64,000 nucleotides of DNA from Arctopsyche grandis (lineage: Eukaryota; Arthropoda; Insecta; Trichoptera; Hydropsychidae). Positions 48,301 through 63,300 of the stretch are shown piece by piece (within the stretch, counting starts at the first letter, position 1; the number at the start of each line of letters is the position of its first letter). Both the position numbers and the translations under genes were made by a program. The notes beneath the pieces were generated by a model that searched no databases, had not been told where the DNA came from, and was given only the letters and a program-made list of their open reading frames with translations. The stretch covers positions 18,599,001 through 18,663,000 of the forward strand of contig NC_135364.1 in the NCBI RefSeq assembly GCF_051622035.1. The letters run 5' to 3'.

Positions 48301-51300
48301 ATTCAGTCTGATTCGGCTCAGTAATTTGATTGACTGGTAGTTCTATAACGACACTTGAAGATGTTGAGACCTCTAATTGATAATAACATATCGAAAGCTC
48401 AATTTTCTACTGTCATAATTATGATTTACACATAATGGTAAGATCAACGCCGGTCTATATTGTAAGAGCATATCATAAGTTTCAATCTATCGACCGATTA
48501 ATTTCCTAACACTCAATACTTTTGATCAATTTATGACCTTATGACTAGAGTACGAACCTAAAACGCGCCGCTCATTGTTCAATTGTTGTAAATGCTTTTT
48601 TTAAAAAGGTTCGGCAAACCTTTAACAATGCATTTACAACATTTCAACAATGAACGGCACGCTGGTTATCCGGGTTTTACTTTTGACTAGACTGCGGATA
48701 GACACCGTGTATTTTCTAGGAATCGGGGCGGTTTAGCTTTATTTACAAAGCTAGAGTCCAAAAAAAAAACGTTCAGCGAACCTTTAGCAATGCATTTACA
48801 ACAATTACTTGTGGGCTTTACTTATGACAGTCATTACAATGGATGAAGATGTTTCTGTCGAAACACGTCTGCACGTACTCACTGATAAAACGTCTTCGGT
48901 TTATGTACCACACAATTATGGAACCATCTGATTTAATAACGACAATCGTAATGTCTAAAAAGTATTTTAAGCCCTAAAAATTCCGAAAATATTTCACTTA
49001 AAGTGTGTGTGAGAGAATTTCAGAAAGTACCACATGCATCAAATTCCGCAAATAAATAAATTTCAGCCAAAATAATCAGTGTAATAAAATAACCATTGAT
49101 GAAAGCATATAATAACACTGAGCAATAAAAAAACACGTTTTTTATTTACTGAAGCGAAAACTAATCAATCTATACTAAGTTTGAGCCACTGAATTTGAAT
49201 ATGACAATATTTTTTTGTTGGCTCACTCTCGTTTGAGATATTTTGGCTTTTGTAGGGGGCTGGGGTGGGCAGCCCCCCCCCCCCCCCCTAGATTTGAACG
49301 GGACTATCAACGTTGTTTAATGTATTATTATAAGTTTCAATTAAAATACTAAACCAACAAAAATAGAATATTTAAATTCTTTAGAACACTGTCAGGTATA
49401 AACACGTCAATTTTTCCCAGAAAAAAAATACTAACTCCCAAATATACATATATAAATATTTGTTTTGTTGTTTATCTTGCTTTGAAAGATATTTGTAAAA
49501 CTCGTTTATCCTTTAAAATTATTTGACTATTAATTTTATTAATAAAAATATATCGTAGTTCCGGGTCAACTTTCATCCCCATATATAAAACTATACCACA
49601 TAGATCAAGCTGCACACATCTTTGTAGCCAAAAAACATTTTATAAAAAAGATCTGCCCAATTTAACGCACACTTCTTGTGTATGAACTATCAAGAAAGCG
49701 AAATCTAGTGTCTTGAAATGAATACCAGCACATTTGCTACTTGCCAAAGAGTCGAGAACTCGTTGGGCTTGAGAAAAACCTATCGCAAACCCCCCACCAG
49801 TCGATTCAAGATCCCGTCATACCAAAATTAAGCTATCAATTTTACATGTCAAATGTTAATATCACTTACATCAAACGATTCGAAGTCGACTTTGATCAGC
49901 CTGCGTTGTGGACCACCGTTGGAGCCTCCACCTCCGTCTCCTTCATCTCTAGAGCGTCGTCTACCAGGACTCGGTGCCGACACTGCAACAACATGTACAC
50001 ATGAATATACTTCACATAATTCACAAAAAAGCTAATGACAGACAACATGACTACGACATAAACAAAATATGTGGGAAACTGGAGAAGAACGTGGCCCTGA
50101 CCGACCAGATGAACCGTTACTTTTCTTGTCCAACACATTTTCGATGATGAATACTCGCTTTCGAAGGCACGTAGAAGAATTTCGTATATGTATGTACATA
50201 TTTACTACCAATTGTATTCTCTTATCTAACGTGGACCATTCGAAACCTCATATGCACGTATAATGTATGCGTAAAAGAAATATATATGTATGTATGTATA
50301 TGAGAACAGATTTTGTCGGTTGTACATATGTATGTATGTATGTATGTAGTTTAAAGACTTTCGCGTATAGCATTGTTACATGTACTGTATAGTCATTTTC
50401 ATTTTTTGTTTACTTAAGTATAATTTCTTCTTAACGACCGAAAAAGTACAAAAAAGAGACATAAAAACATTGAAAAATGTATGTGATGATTTGCCATTAC
50501 CTCCTTTCACGGTTAAAATCAATTTCCTAAAAAAAATCTATTATAATTATTTATAGATTCCGTTATTCTATGAATGATATAATATATGTAATAATGCTCT
50601 AGTCAAAAAAGCTTCTGAAGTAATAATTCTTAACAACTTTCAGTTCATAGAAAATTTTAAGAAACAGTATATGTATATGTTACAGTCCAAGCTTTCACTC
50701 CGCTTCGTTAATGAACATACTAGTTTGTTCATACATGAATTACTTTTTTTTAATAGACTCACTAGGTGTCGTGTGAAACTTTTAGCTGTCAAAACTTTTA
50801 AACTCAAAACGGCAAGTATTTAAAAGTGAAATCCTATGGAAACCACATTACAACGTTGCTATTGTTCCCGTTTCGGCTAATATTGAAAATATTTCGCAAC
50901 CCAGGGTGAGCGTAACAAACGATAAATAATATTTTAACTTATGCCTAATAGTTAGTTCATGAACAAACTGTTTAGTTAATTTATCAATTTGTTATTTTGT
51001 GTACACTAAACCTAGCTAAATTGGTTCGTATGAATATGAACAAACTAGTATACTCATGAACGAACGAAATGTATACTTGAACTGTAACATATATGTATGT
51101 ATGTATGTATTATAAAAAGTTACACACTCTCTAAAAAAAAGTATTTTTGCATTAAAAACTTCTTTCAATATTTCGATACTTGTTGCAATGTATGTATGTA
51201 CATACATATGTACATATTTATTGTAAGAATTGTAAGCATTTTTATTCACTAAGTTCTAAATTTAAATAAATTCTTGCAAAATTACATAGTAAATAACTAC

Positions 51301-54300
51301 AAATTATCTATTATCAATCCAATATATGTAAAACTAATCTGTATTGTAGTCTAAGACCTAAATTAAATAAGAATTACATTCTTAATTCTTACTATTTATG
51401 TATTATTACTTATAACATGCTGATGTTTGTTCAATGATTTTGATCAAATGTTGTTCTTATATATATTTGCATATGCAATCATTACATACATACATACATA
51501 TATTTACTATGAGGTTTACCGCACCTCGTTTTACACAATACAAAAAAGTAAAAAATTAAACAGATACGATTACATCAAGACAATCACACCGTGAGAATTA
51601 TTTACAATGCAAACCAAAACCTATAACCAATTAAACGAATTCCAACCAAACGAATACGAACCAACAAAATACAAAAACACCTACGAATCATTCATATGCC
51701 ATAAACTACAGACAAATAATAATAGACGAAGGAAATCCAACGAACTCGCTAATGAATCGATCGTGCTGAAATAAAAAAAAGCATAAGAGGAATTCACGAC
51801 GTTCAAATTGGAGACAAACATCAAAGACAGCACGAGCACTAACCCACAGTGCTAATACCTGGTGTTGGTTGTGGATGTGGATGTTGGTGTGGCACTTGAA
51901 TGACTCCAGATCTGACTTTGTTAGCCAGTGGATTCCTCTGATTAACGCGCGAATCTCTGCTGATTTCCAACTTGACGGATAGCTTTTCGTTTTTTTTCAG
52001 ACCTAAATTTGAAATTAAACTGTTATAATCTTGAAGTTTTGGAAGCTTGACGTCGCCGACGAGAGTTGTGGGAGATGATTGTCGAAAGTGCAGAATGGAA
52101 AAACCGAAACGGACGGGCGGAGAGAGGGAGGATTTTTTCTTCGTATTGCAGCATCTGGTTTTTAAGAAAGTAAAACGTCACAATTCAATGACGTCAAATC
52201 GGCAGAGGTACAAAATCAACCACGGAGAGTAAATGTCAGTGACGTCGCGGTAAAGCGGGCTAATAGGGCATTGCCCCAGGGCGCCACACTCCAAAAGACC
52301 AGGGCAAATATAACCCCTAACCTATGTACGTAGCTTCTTTTATATAAAAAAAAAAGTTCAAATATGCATATAATACAACCGATTCATCTTGATGATTTCA
52401 ATTCAGGGATTGAGAGCATCACCTTGCCTAGTAACGTCACTGGCTAAATAAACCTCGAATACCTATCGATGGAAAAACTCCAAATTAGATAAGGATTCAA
52501 TGGACCGTTATGCGATGAGAACCAAACAAAAAAAAACAACGAATTGACCAATTCGCAGGGAAAGCCCCACATATTTAGTATGCATTGTTAGAATTTCGAT
52601 TTGCACAACAAAACGGTCGTGTCTTCGGTAAAATATGTCACATGTCTAACCGACCGTCCATGTTCATGACACGAGTGAATCGAATACGTACACGAATTTC
52701 ATGAACGAAAAAAAGACATGCATTTTCTCTTCGGCTGTGAAAACGACGTCTTGTTCCAATTAACATGTGGCTTCACTTCGTATGCGTATTATTACGCATT
52801 GTTCAAATGTAATTGTATTATATTATATTACGTATCAAATCGTTATAGATATTCGCTTTGTGTAACAATCGCTTTGCATGCGTAAGACTCGGGCAACGCC
52901 GTGTATTGATATAGCATTATATCTCGTAAACATTCCCGAGAGTGTCATCAATAAAATTTAGACTATTTTTAGAGACGCCCACAAATAAAAAAAATACCGA
53001 AAATACTACATAAGTGATCTGCAAACTTTTTTGTGGTGCATTTAAGAGCGAAAACACACCGAGTGGTACGGGACGGCACGTCCTTTAGCTTTGACCGTTT
53101 CAAAATTGGGGTTCCCCAAACCGAATTCGGGTGTATTTGCAAGTGCAGAGTGCATATGTTTAGGAGCTCGCACGTGTATGCATATCCATATGCAACTAAG
53201 ATAAGACAAGTTTCTCCTACATTTCTTCAAATACAAGATGTGCCGTTATCGATCAATGGCAAGCAAGGATAAGGTATCACCGAAATCACTCCAGTGGGTG
53301 ATCTTAGGGACTGTGTACTATGTATATGAGCAGCGTTTTTTTCGCATGTTTAAAATTATTTAAAAAAAAACTTACACGTACCACTCAGTGTGTTTTCGCC
53401 TTATGAGGAGAGATTAAAGAAAAATAAACCACAAATCCAAATGAAAGTCATCCAATCAAGCGGCAACCACGACAAGTAAGCGCAGCATTGAACATTTCAA
53501 ATTCTTAGAATTGATTTTTATTTATTATCTTCTATATATGTATACTATGGGTATAGCCTGTGTTGCATATAACATGAGTTGACATCGATTCAAACATGTT
53601 GGTGCATCCCACTTTACTTCCTTCTTGCCCGTCACATTAAACAGCGTGAATAAACCACACCGTCTTTTGAATGTTTGTTTGTTATTTCATTAAGTATGTA
53701 AGTTTACAGTTTTCAATTTAAAACCACCAAATATGGAAAACCATCTTATGGTGCTCTAGCTCAAGACGTGGACGGTTTTTGGAAGAGGTCAAAAAATCAT
53801 AGAAGGTTTTCTATTTTTATTTTTATTTAATTATTCCGAGCAATGCCGGTCAATTCGACTACATCGAACACTGTAGTATCACTGTAGTGATATAAATCCT
53901 GGATGAAATATCTAAGGTCGCAGACATACATAATCGTACGCGGCACTTTTTTTTATTGAGATAGTTTTGCACATGTAAAAAAACGCTAGCACGTCTTATC
54001 TATACCAGGGCAAAATCACCACCTGGAGTGTTTTCAGTGATACATTTTTCCTCGTATTGACATATGTTTGACAGTGATTTCCATATTTGAAGAGGTGTAG
54101 TAGAAACTTGTCGAAATAATAGAATCGTACAAATTAACAACGACTAGTCTTCGGCTTTGGCTGGGTGCTTGTAAAATAACAATAGTTAAGAAAACAAGCG
54201 AGAAAAAAAGTATGGTTGAAAATAGTGAACAATTGTTTGTGCAAAAAGCATCGTCCCAACGGCCATCTTTGATAATGGCCTGAAGAAACGCCCTTCCCAG

Positions 54301-57300
54301 CTGGAAGACACGAAAACGTGCATGGCGTACGATTCAGTGTGTTTGCGCCTATAGTCTATGCTCAATACATGTGACATCGTCAACATTTGTTTGTTAAATA
54401 AGACTTATTCGTATTTGTGCATCCTTTAAAATGTTAAAACCTGTTGCTTCATAAAAGCACATATGCAACATATGAACATGACAATAAGTTGCCGCGCAGA
54501 CCTGGTAAACTTTTCAAGGCCTAGTTTTGAAACATTGTAAAGATAGCTTAATTTTTCATTTTGTATGATACACTAAAAGTAATATAATGCAATATAGAAT
54601 ACATGTTCACGTAACATGAATGTTGGCAAGTGTTGGCTGAACCTTTCAGTTTGCATACGTACGTATGTATGTATATTTGGAAATTTAAAGTTGATTTCCT
54701 CTTAAAATGTCCTTTCACTCTGTTTAAACCGTGTTACGTACGAGCATACGCCATATGTTTTTAAAACAACCTTCTAATAAAATACAACCAATATGTCAAA
54801 AAGTTGAAATGTCTCTCATGAAAAACTACGAGCACTAAAATCACGCTCTAACTACAAAAAAAAAATTGTACATTTTCAAGGCACTGCCTGAAATATTGAG
54901 AAAGAAATAGCATGTCTCGAATAAACACGCACCTTATTATAGTAATTTTAAAGATTGTTGCGATACTGTCCGTTTATTTGTAAAAATATAGACCAAAAAT
55001 ATAGATATTTTAAAAATAAGTAGTATCACCTGTCAAAGTATATGTAAAACGTATAAAAATATTCATCAGATTACAAGGAGAAAAATTGATACACTTTCGT
55101 CTACATTTGATACAATAATTTCTATGTACAATAAAAATAGCAACACGCAAACAACCCATTCAACTTTATAGCAAACCGCTTCATAGTTCTGAAACATCTG
55201 CACTTGAGCACGATTTAATATACAAATATATCAATGATTTTGTATAGAAATACGTACTTGGATATGCTATAAACAGATTCAACAATTATATTTAAACAAT
55301 TATAAATACACTTCATTTATATTCGTACAAATTGACGCAACTTATTTTCGTGTTGCTATGTTACACATACATATAAACATTTTTAAACAATGTTAAAACA
55401 AAACTGGTAGCTTTCTATGATGTCATAAACATACGTACATATGTATATATCCAGCTCTGCCCAGGGTTTTTATTTTAATAATTTACATATGTAGATCACA
55501 ATAAGAGCTTTGAGCGACCAGCCCCGTCTTCAACAGCTAAGTTGACCTAAATTTCAAGTATAATATTATCAGTTACAGATCAGAGCCTAAATTATTTATG
55601 CACACACGGATCGACCGATAAACATACAATCGGACCTATTTTACACGGTCGATTCGTCGGTTGAACGACCGGACAGTATCGTTTAATACAATTAACACGA
55701 GATTATAATGGCGTGTTTAAAAATAAACACGTGGCCGTGGAGAAGTGAATGGATACGTTGCCTTTGGACTTTCTGGAAGTTGGCACTGGTTGCCAGTAGG
55801 ATTGGTCTTGGGCTACGTCAACGACAGGCTCGTCCGGAGACTGGGGCGGCTGCGCCAGACCGACTACGGCCCTGGGCGCCCCTCCGACAAGGAGAAGAGC
55901 AGATCTGCCGCCCTTGCCGCCTCTTCCACACTCCTTCATCGCACGCCCCTGGACTGGGGTGAGACTCTACTCGGGTGTAAATATGCCGCCATCACCTTCC
56001 CCCGGCCCCTATGCAAGCGCACGCCCCTGCCTCGGGTCAGAGCCGTACTGGCCGTGGTTGCGGGACGCGCCTGCGCAATGCGCCATACCCTCCCTCTGGT
56101 GCGCCCCCTTAAATCACCCCCTAAACACCCCCCTGGTTTACCTCGACGTTTCACAAACTTTGACATTTTCAGAGTATTTATACATAGGTATATATTTAGA
56201 TATTTCTGAATAAAATCTGGCGAGCAAATAAGTGTCAAAGGTTGCCCAAGCGTGGTAAAATGTAACCCACGTTAAATAAATGTCTTGCGTTTGAGGTGTT
56301 CAGATTGAATTAAGGATTTAGACGATTCAAAAATAGAACCATTGTGTGTTTGTGTAACGAAAATATCCAGCTCTGCTTGGGATTGCTATATATATTTCAT
56401 TTTAGTAGGAAAACTCTAAAGTTCCATTCCTATTGGTTGAACATCTAACATATGTAAATCTCAAAATACGCAATTCCTATTATTCAGAACATTTCAATTA
56501 ACCAATATAAATGGCGTATTATAATCTTTACGGCGAACATCAATGAAGTGAAATATAGACGGAAGCAGCTAAGAATCATAGTGGAATAAGCTAAGATGTC
56601 CTGACGAATAGGTATGGCGTATTTCTACTGCAAACATCAATGAAGTGAAATATAAACGAAAACAGCTAACAATTAAATAGCAATAACCAGCAGCATGAAC
56701 GAGTGGTCACGGGTTCGAGTTCCACTAGTTGCTGCTGGCCAGATCTTGGTTTGTGACTCGTTTCCTATCAGAGTTTGCCAATTTTCCTGATTTTCATTAA
56801 AACGGTTCCTTCAAAAATTTGCATTCCTTCCCCTATCTCTTTGGCATATCTTGAGTTATTTTGCGTCTCAAAGTTTAATTTCTCCATAAATATCTATGTG
56901 GATGATTATCGTATAAAATTTATATATAATTTGGTGTATTTCTTAATATGTATAGTACACTCGTCGCATTAGAGCGATCTGTGAGATTACACGATTAATT
57001 AAATAAAAAATAAAATAAACAAGATGTTCCGACCAATAGCAATCGCGTATTTTTTCTCCTTGCTGCACACATCCATGAAATTAAATATAGATGGAAACAT
57101 TCGTACTGACGTGAAATGTTTTTGATTCAAAATTCAAAACATTGAGAAACTCTCAGACTCGTACATTATCCTCCCTCGTATTTAACGAGTACAAATTTAA
57201 ATTCCACATAGCAAAATGTCCTGCAAAATTAAATACCAGTGACTTACAAACGTCCTCCAGACGAAGGACCATTGTACTTGGATTCGCCTTCTATTATTTA

Positions 57301-60300
57301 TATTGTAAGGATCAAGATTGAAGACTCGAAAATTCAACAGCTCGAATTTGTTATCAATGAAAAAACATTTATCATTAAAACTAGAGAAACTTTGATTCAT
57401 ACATAGTATTTACATATGTATAGCGTGTTTAATAAAATGCATTACCATTTTCGCAATGACTCACTAACTTCAATTTGAGGGGCGATGAAACAGTAACGAT
57501 AAGCGGCGGGATTACATTAGAAAAGGAGTTCTCAACCAGTGTTCCATGGATCTCCTGGGGATTGGTAAATGAGTCTTAGGGGATGCGTGGGTTGCAGACT
57601 TACATATTTGCAAACTCAATTTCGCTCGAGTTGATAATATTTTTCTGATAGGTATAATAAGAATAACGCATAATATAAAAAATCGTCTGCGTCGAAAATG
57701 ACCTTAAAAATTGATTAAATAGGCGAGCCTACCCATAACATTTTTAATGGAATCGTAAAAAGACGTTAGATTGAATTTATAATTTCTAGAATAACAATTT
57801 CCGAAATTAGCCTACATATAATGTTTCTAAACAAATACAGAATGTAAATATAATAATAAATAAATTTATTTTTACTCTTCCTGGGACGCATTAGGCTTGA
57901 TCTATTTAGCTAGTTTAATACATACTATATACACTTATATTTATCTTAATTACATAACTCTAACCAGCAGCGTGGTCTAGTGGTGAATGTTGAATTATTT
58001 CGTACTTGATGTTACGAGTTCGAATTCCCGCTAAGTCTCGCTGTTGGCCAGACCTTGATTTGTCTAGGTCGATCGTTTCTTATCAGAATATGCCAATTTT
58101 TCTGATTTTCATTGAAACGATTCCTGTAAAATTGGCGTTTCCTTCCCAATTTTCTGTTGCGAACCTTTAGTTATTGTTATATATTAGGTTTCGCCATATT
58201 ACTCACCATAGATGTCTCTGTGGTTGTTTATCGAATATAAAATTCGTATTGTTTCATGAAAGTTATTCATCGTTATTTATCGTATTAATACGATGTTTGT
58301 AATATATGTATACTGACCATAGATGTCAGATATTTAGATTTACATGTATCTATGTAATAATTATGTGGACCAGGAAGGCGCATTTGGGGTTTACCTGTTA
58401 AGCCTTCCTGGTATATTTGTATATATGTATGTGAAAATATGTATGTAAAATAAAAAAAAATAAAAAAAAAACTCTAAAACTAAACAAACGTATATGATTA
58501 CAACAAAATTAAAATTGAATTACGTTACATTCAAGTAAAATTTGCTTAAATAAGTGTGTATAAGTTACGAACAAGCCAAATACATACATTGTATGTATAA
58601 AATTTTCATCCATGTTTCTAAAGTTAGATAAGATTTGATTTTAATGTTTATTGTTAAATATGTTAGAATAAGCATGTACATATGTATATTACAAGCCAGC
58701 AGTATAAGTCGGTGATTGCGTTAACGCTAACCACCGAGAGGTTCACGGGTTCAATCCCATAGTTGACCTCGATTGAAGATAATAAATAGCCTCGGGTGTG
58801 GCTCATGTATGAATTCCTTCCCAAAACCACTCGTTGAAATATCAACGGGCGCAACGCTAGTTTTCGATATAAAAATTTATGAATAATAGATTCATATACT
58901 TATTTGATTTGAATTTTTAATTTAAAATGTATTCATAAAACTGATTTAGAATCTCAGAACGAAAGAATATTACATCCCTTTATGGTGGTCTTCCATTATA
59001 GGTATGTAATATAAAACGTAGGTGCAAAAAGTCAATTTCATTTCGTTTAAGTTAAAAATAAAATAAAATTAAATCACAATAAACGTCAACCAAAATTGGA
59101 AGCGAGATAGATTTAAAATTGTATCCCGAATTTCCGCGTGGGATTTGACCTTTATGGTTCTATCTACGTACATACATACGTTTGGATAGAACCTGCAAAC
59201 CGGAACCGAACAACGCTTAACTAAACCGAAAACATTGAACAAATCGTATTTGGGCGATGTTGTTATTTTTTCCACTTTATTCAAATTTAGTCACTGCACG
59301 CCATGATAAGATTAAACGGTTTTGTCTTTCGTGAAAAGAAAAAAAAAGAACGAACGAGCGAAGGATTGAGTCGAATATAAAAGAGCATTCACTGTACCAA
59401 TGGCCACTTTCTCCATCTCAACACTGTTTATTATTAGTCGTGCTTGTAACATTTGCCACGTCGAAAATTTGTGGTCGTTGATATTACGATTGCCAAATGT
59501 AGTAATATGTATGTATAACAAAGCGTGTCTGGTTGCGATCCAGATGATTTCCAAAGATCGCCTTGAATATTCAATGTTCACTCGAATGATGTGTAACAAA
59601 TTGGTTATATTTCAATACAGCTGAGTAATGATGATTTATCGTTTATGTGAAAATAAATATATGTAAGCCTGTAAAACAGAAGTAATTGTAGCAAATCGGT
59701 ACGTTTAAGAAACAATGTTAGTGTGTTAAAGATTAACATAACGTTACAGCATGTAACCGAATTCTAATAGACGGTAAATCTATTGATCCCATTACATACA
59801 TACATGCAAGTTGAAAATATAATTAAGTTTTGAACTGTACTACGTGGGTCGATGTACTTACGTACATATGTACATACTGAATGCCAGTTTTTTGCATGGA
59901 CTTTGACAGGTGACTTTTTTTTTTGCTCAGAGTTTGACGTTAACTGATGCCGGAAAAACATAGGCCACACTTTTGTACCGTTTTCAGATTTGCTTTAATT
60001 TATCAATTAATGTTTAGTCTAGTCGTCTTAAATCTTTGCCTTTATTCGTCTGTGCTGATTTTGTATTGCTTTTTAGTAGTCGAAAACAGTGGAAAATAAA
60101 ACAAGACAATCGGAAAATGATTAAGGCAATATGCTTTTGGAGAATTGGAGCAAGAAAGGAAAACCTTTTTTTCCTCTCTTGCATTCATCACTGTTGGAAC
60201 GTGTATCGTTATTTTCCGGTGCCCTAATTCGCCCTATAGACCTCGGATTTTGACGGGCAATATCCTTTTGAGGCGGGACAAGTTGCTGATGGGCCTCATT

Positions 60301-63300
60301 TGTAACGCATTATGTAAATTAAATAATATATTTAAAGCTAGCGGAAATATAACAAACAACGTTCTCTTCTTTCACTAACAACCTGAAACATGTCCTTGGC
60401 TGGTGCACTATTGTTTTTTAATTAATCAAAGGGAGAATTTTAGCCCTCGCGATTCATAGAATATATTCAACGCCAATATTAGATATGTATGTATTGATTT
60501 AAAATTACATCTTTGGTTTAAATTATTTAAAATGACATATAATCAATATAACGTTGACTTCTTGTTCAAAAAATAATTTTTATTTTATAAATTATAATAA
60601 TTCCTTGAAAAATGTAAGACAATTGCCCAGTTCGGCCTTTGAAGTGACCATTTTTTCAAGGCCGGCGCAACCCTGCACACCATTGTTCATTTTTATGGTG
60701 AACCTTTTTTTTTGCTCTCTAGCTTTGTAGTTTGCCCTGTTTCCTGGAAAATAGCCCCAAAACGCCCTCTTTCCCGGAAAAAGCACGCTCCACCGCCTAA
60801 GACTAATAATTATCATCCGAACTCTAGTCATAAATAGACTACAGAAGGTGATTAGGGTAAATAGTTTTTACTATTGTTAACTTCATTAACTTCGAAAACC
60901 TTTTGTTTTTGCTTTCTTGGTTTTAGCTCTGTTGGAATGTGTATTGCTATTTGTCATTGCCCTAATCACCCTTCCGTAATCTAGTCATGAACTTCATAAA
61001 AACGATTTTCTTGAAATAACATTTTAAAAGTTTAATATTAAGAGAACTATGATTATGATTTTTTCACTTTTAAAATACAAAAGTACAAACAAAAGTGAAA
61101 GGTCAAATTTTGCGCCAAAATATTTGGCGCAATATTTTTAGGATTTTATTTTTATTAATAGATCGAAATTTGTGAAATATAGCTCAAACAGTTACATGAA
61201 TTGAATTTCAGCCTGAACATTGTAAAAAAGACAATCTTCAAATATTGAAATTAACTAATATTAAAATTGATTTATGAAAACAGCGACTATCAAAAAACAA
61301 TAAATTAAGATCAAATTTAATATTTAAGTTCTCTATTTTTAGTAATTATCAATGTTTACGCATCTCAAGATTAGGTTAAATTGAAATACAAACAATACAG
61401 TATTATTTAATTTAATCGTTACGTTTTCTAATTGAACAGTCGCGCTATAATTAGTAACCAAACCAAACAATGTAAAGTTTACCAGTTAAAATATCCATAG
61501 TCATGTTGATAAGATCCTATTAGTCCAAGGTTAATTCGCACAATAACACAATACTAAATATAAATACGCGTGGCTTTCACGGCGATTGTTGTAAGACAAA
61601 AAAAAAGCAAACAAACGATCCGACGAAAATTGATCCAATTAACCAAAACGGAGATTGAAAAAAAAAATAGCGCCACTTGAACTCGGCCGTAAACAAACTC
61701 GGAAGTACAATAATGGGAAATCGACGTTTATTAAAGATCAGCAAGACAAACGAAAGATTGAGACGAGCAACAACGACCCAGACCGGTGTCTACTGGACCA
61801 CTGCATAGTACATTTTCCGTAGCCGCAAAGCCTCCAGCGGTTTTACTAATGCCCGCCATACACTATATTTTTTTCTTTGAAATGAAAGTACGCAGTCAAA
61901 TAAACACAATCCTCATATAACTTACCAAAAATCGAATGGGAGCTTCGCAACATAGCACTTAAAAGTTTCACTACACTGATTTATTACCGGTTTGTAATTA
62001 AATTGATGGAACATCTCATCCGCAACATGTCGAAAGTATACATATAAATAAATAGTGATAAAAAAATACAGTGAATATAGATATGTATTATTAGATCCTC
62101 CGCTAGCCTTTTAAAATCCAAGACCCTCGCTTTATTATCATCAATTTTATTATAATAATGTAATGAGACCTTTAAAATATGTATATATTATAGTCCAAGT
62201 GTACATTTCGTTCATACACGAAACAATCTGGCCAGTTAGTGTGCACAAAACAACAAATTGACAAACGGACTAGTTTGTTCATGCACCAGCTCTATGGTTT
62301 GTTCCATCTTTTTATGTATGTATGGATTTACATATGTATGCTTAAGCCGAGTTGCATTTTTTTAATGTTAGCGAAAACGGGAATTATAACAACGTTATAA
62401 ATGTGGTTTCTATAGGATTTCCTTATAATTTTTTAAATCCTTGGCGTTTTGACATCTCAAAGGTATCAACAGCTAAAAGTTTCATGCGACACCCAGTGAG
62501 TCTATTTGAAGAAAAATTTTGACTACTAGCACTTAAACTAAAACCAATAGTTAGTGTATGAACAAACTGGTATGTTCATGAATGGACCGGAGTGAACACT
62601 TGGACTGTAATATATATGTACATCGTGAAATCATTTGAATTTTTATTCATATTGAATCTACTTAAGATGTTTAAACTGTCTTTAACTCAAAAAATAATTC
62701 TTTTAAATAATTCAATTGGGATTTTACACATATTTTTAGCTAATAATGCCATCATTCAATTTGATATGTCAAGTTTTTGATACCAAAAAAAATGTAATTT
62801 CCACAAAAAGAATTGTTTCGATATGTTTGAATATAATTTTTAGCATTCTCCGTGATTTTTTTTTATTGCAAGTCATATTTTGGGTGTTGCCAATTTACAT
62901 TCAGGCAAAAATTCCGAATATGCAGTTAATTATCGTATCGTATCGTGTATGACCGACAAAATTTCGAGATAGCGAGTGAGAGGACGGTTGAGAGCCTGTT
63001 TTGGTTCCTGTCGTGCCTTCACATATTGTAGCAAGTAAAAGTATCGTTATTGACGTGTATAGGTGTATTATATAGACGATAGGTATATAATGTATAACAC
63101 CAGATTTATCTCGCAAATGCGAATCGTGGCCCTATTTCCCACGGCGAGTTGCGCGACCTGCGTCATTGCAAATCTGCTGAAATTGCAATCGTGTTATGCG
63201 CTGTGCGAACGTTGTTATGGAATCGTTATGTAAAATTGGCAAGTAGTAATAAAGATGAATGCATCGTAGTAAATCCATAAAATCCATTCAAAATTTATGC

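Noticed and set aside
57530..57600. GTTCTCAACCAGTGTTCCATGG sequence as a hAT-like terminal repeat
   Set aside because: It recalls a known type of element end, but I found no inverted partner or target duplication nearby; a similar weak case is 28575-28640.
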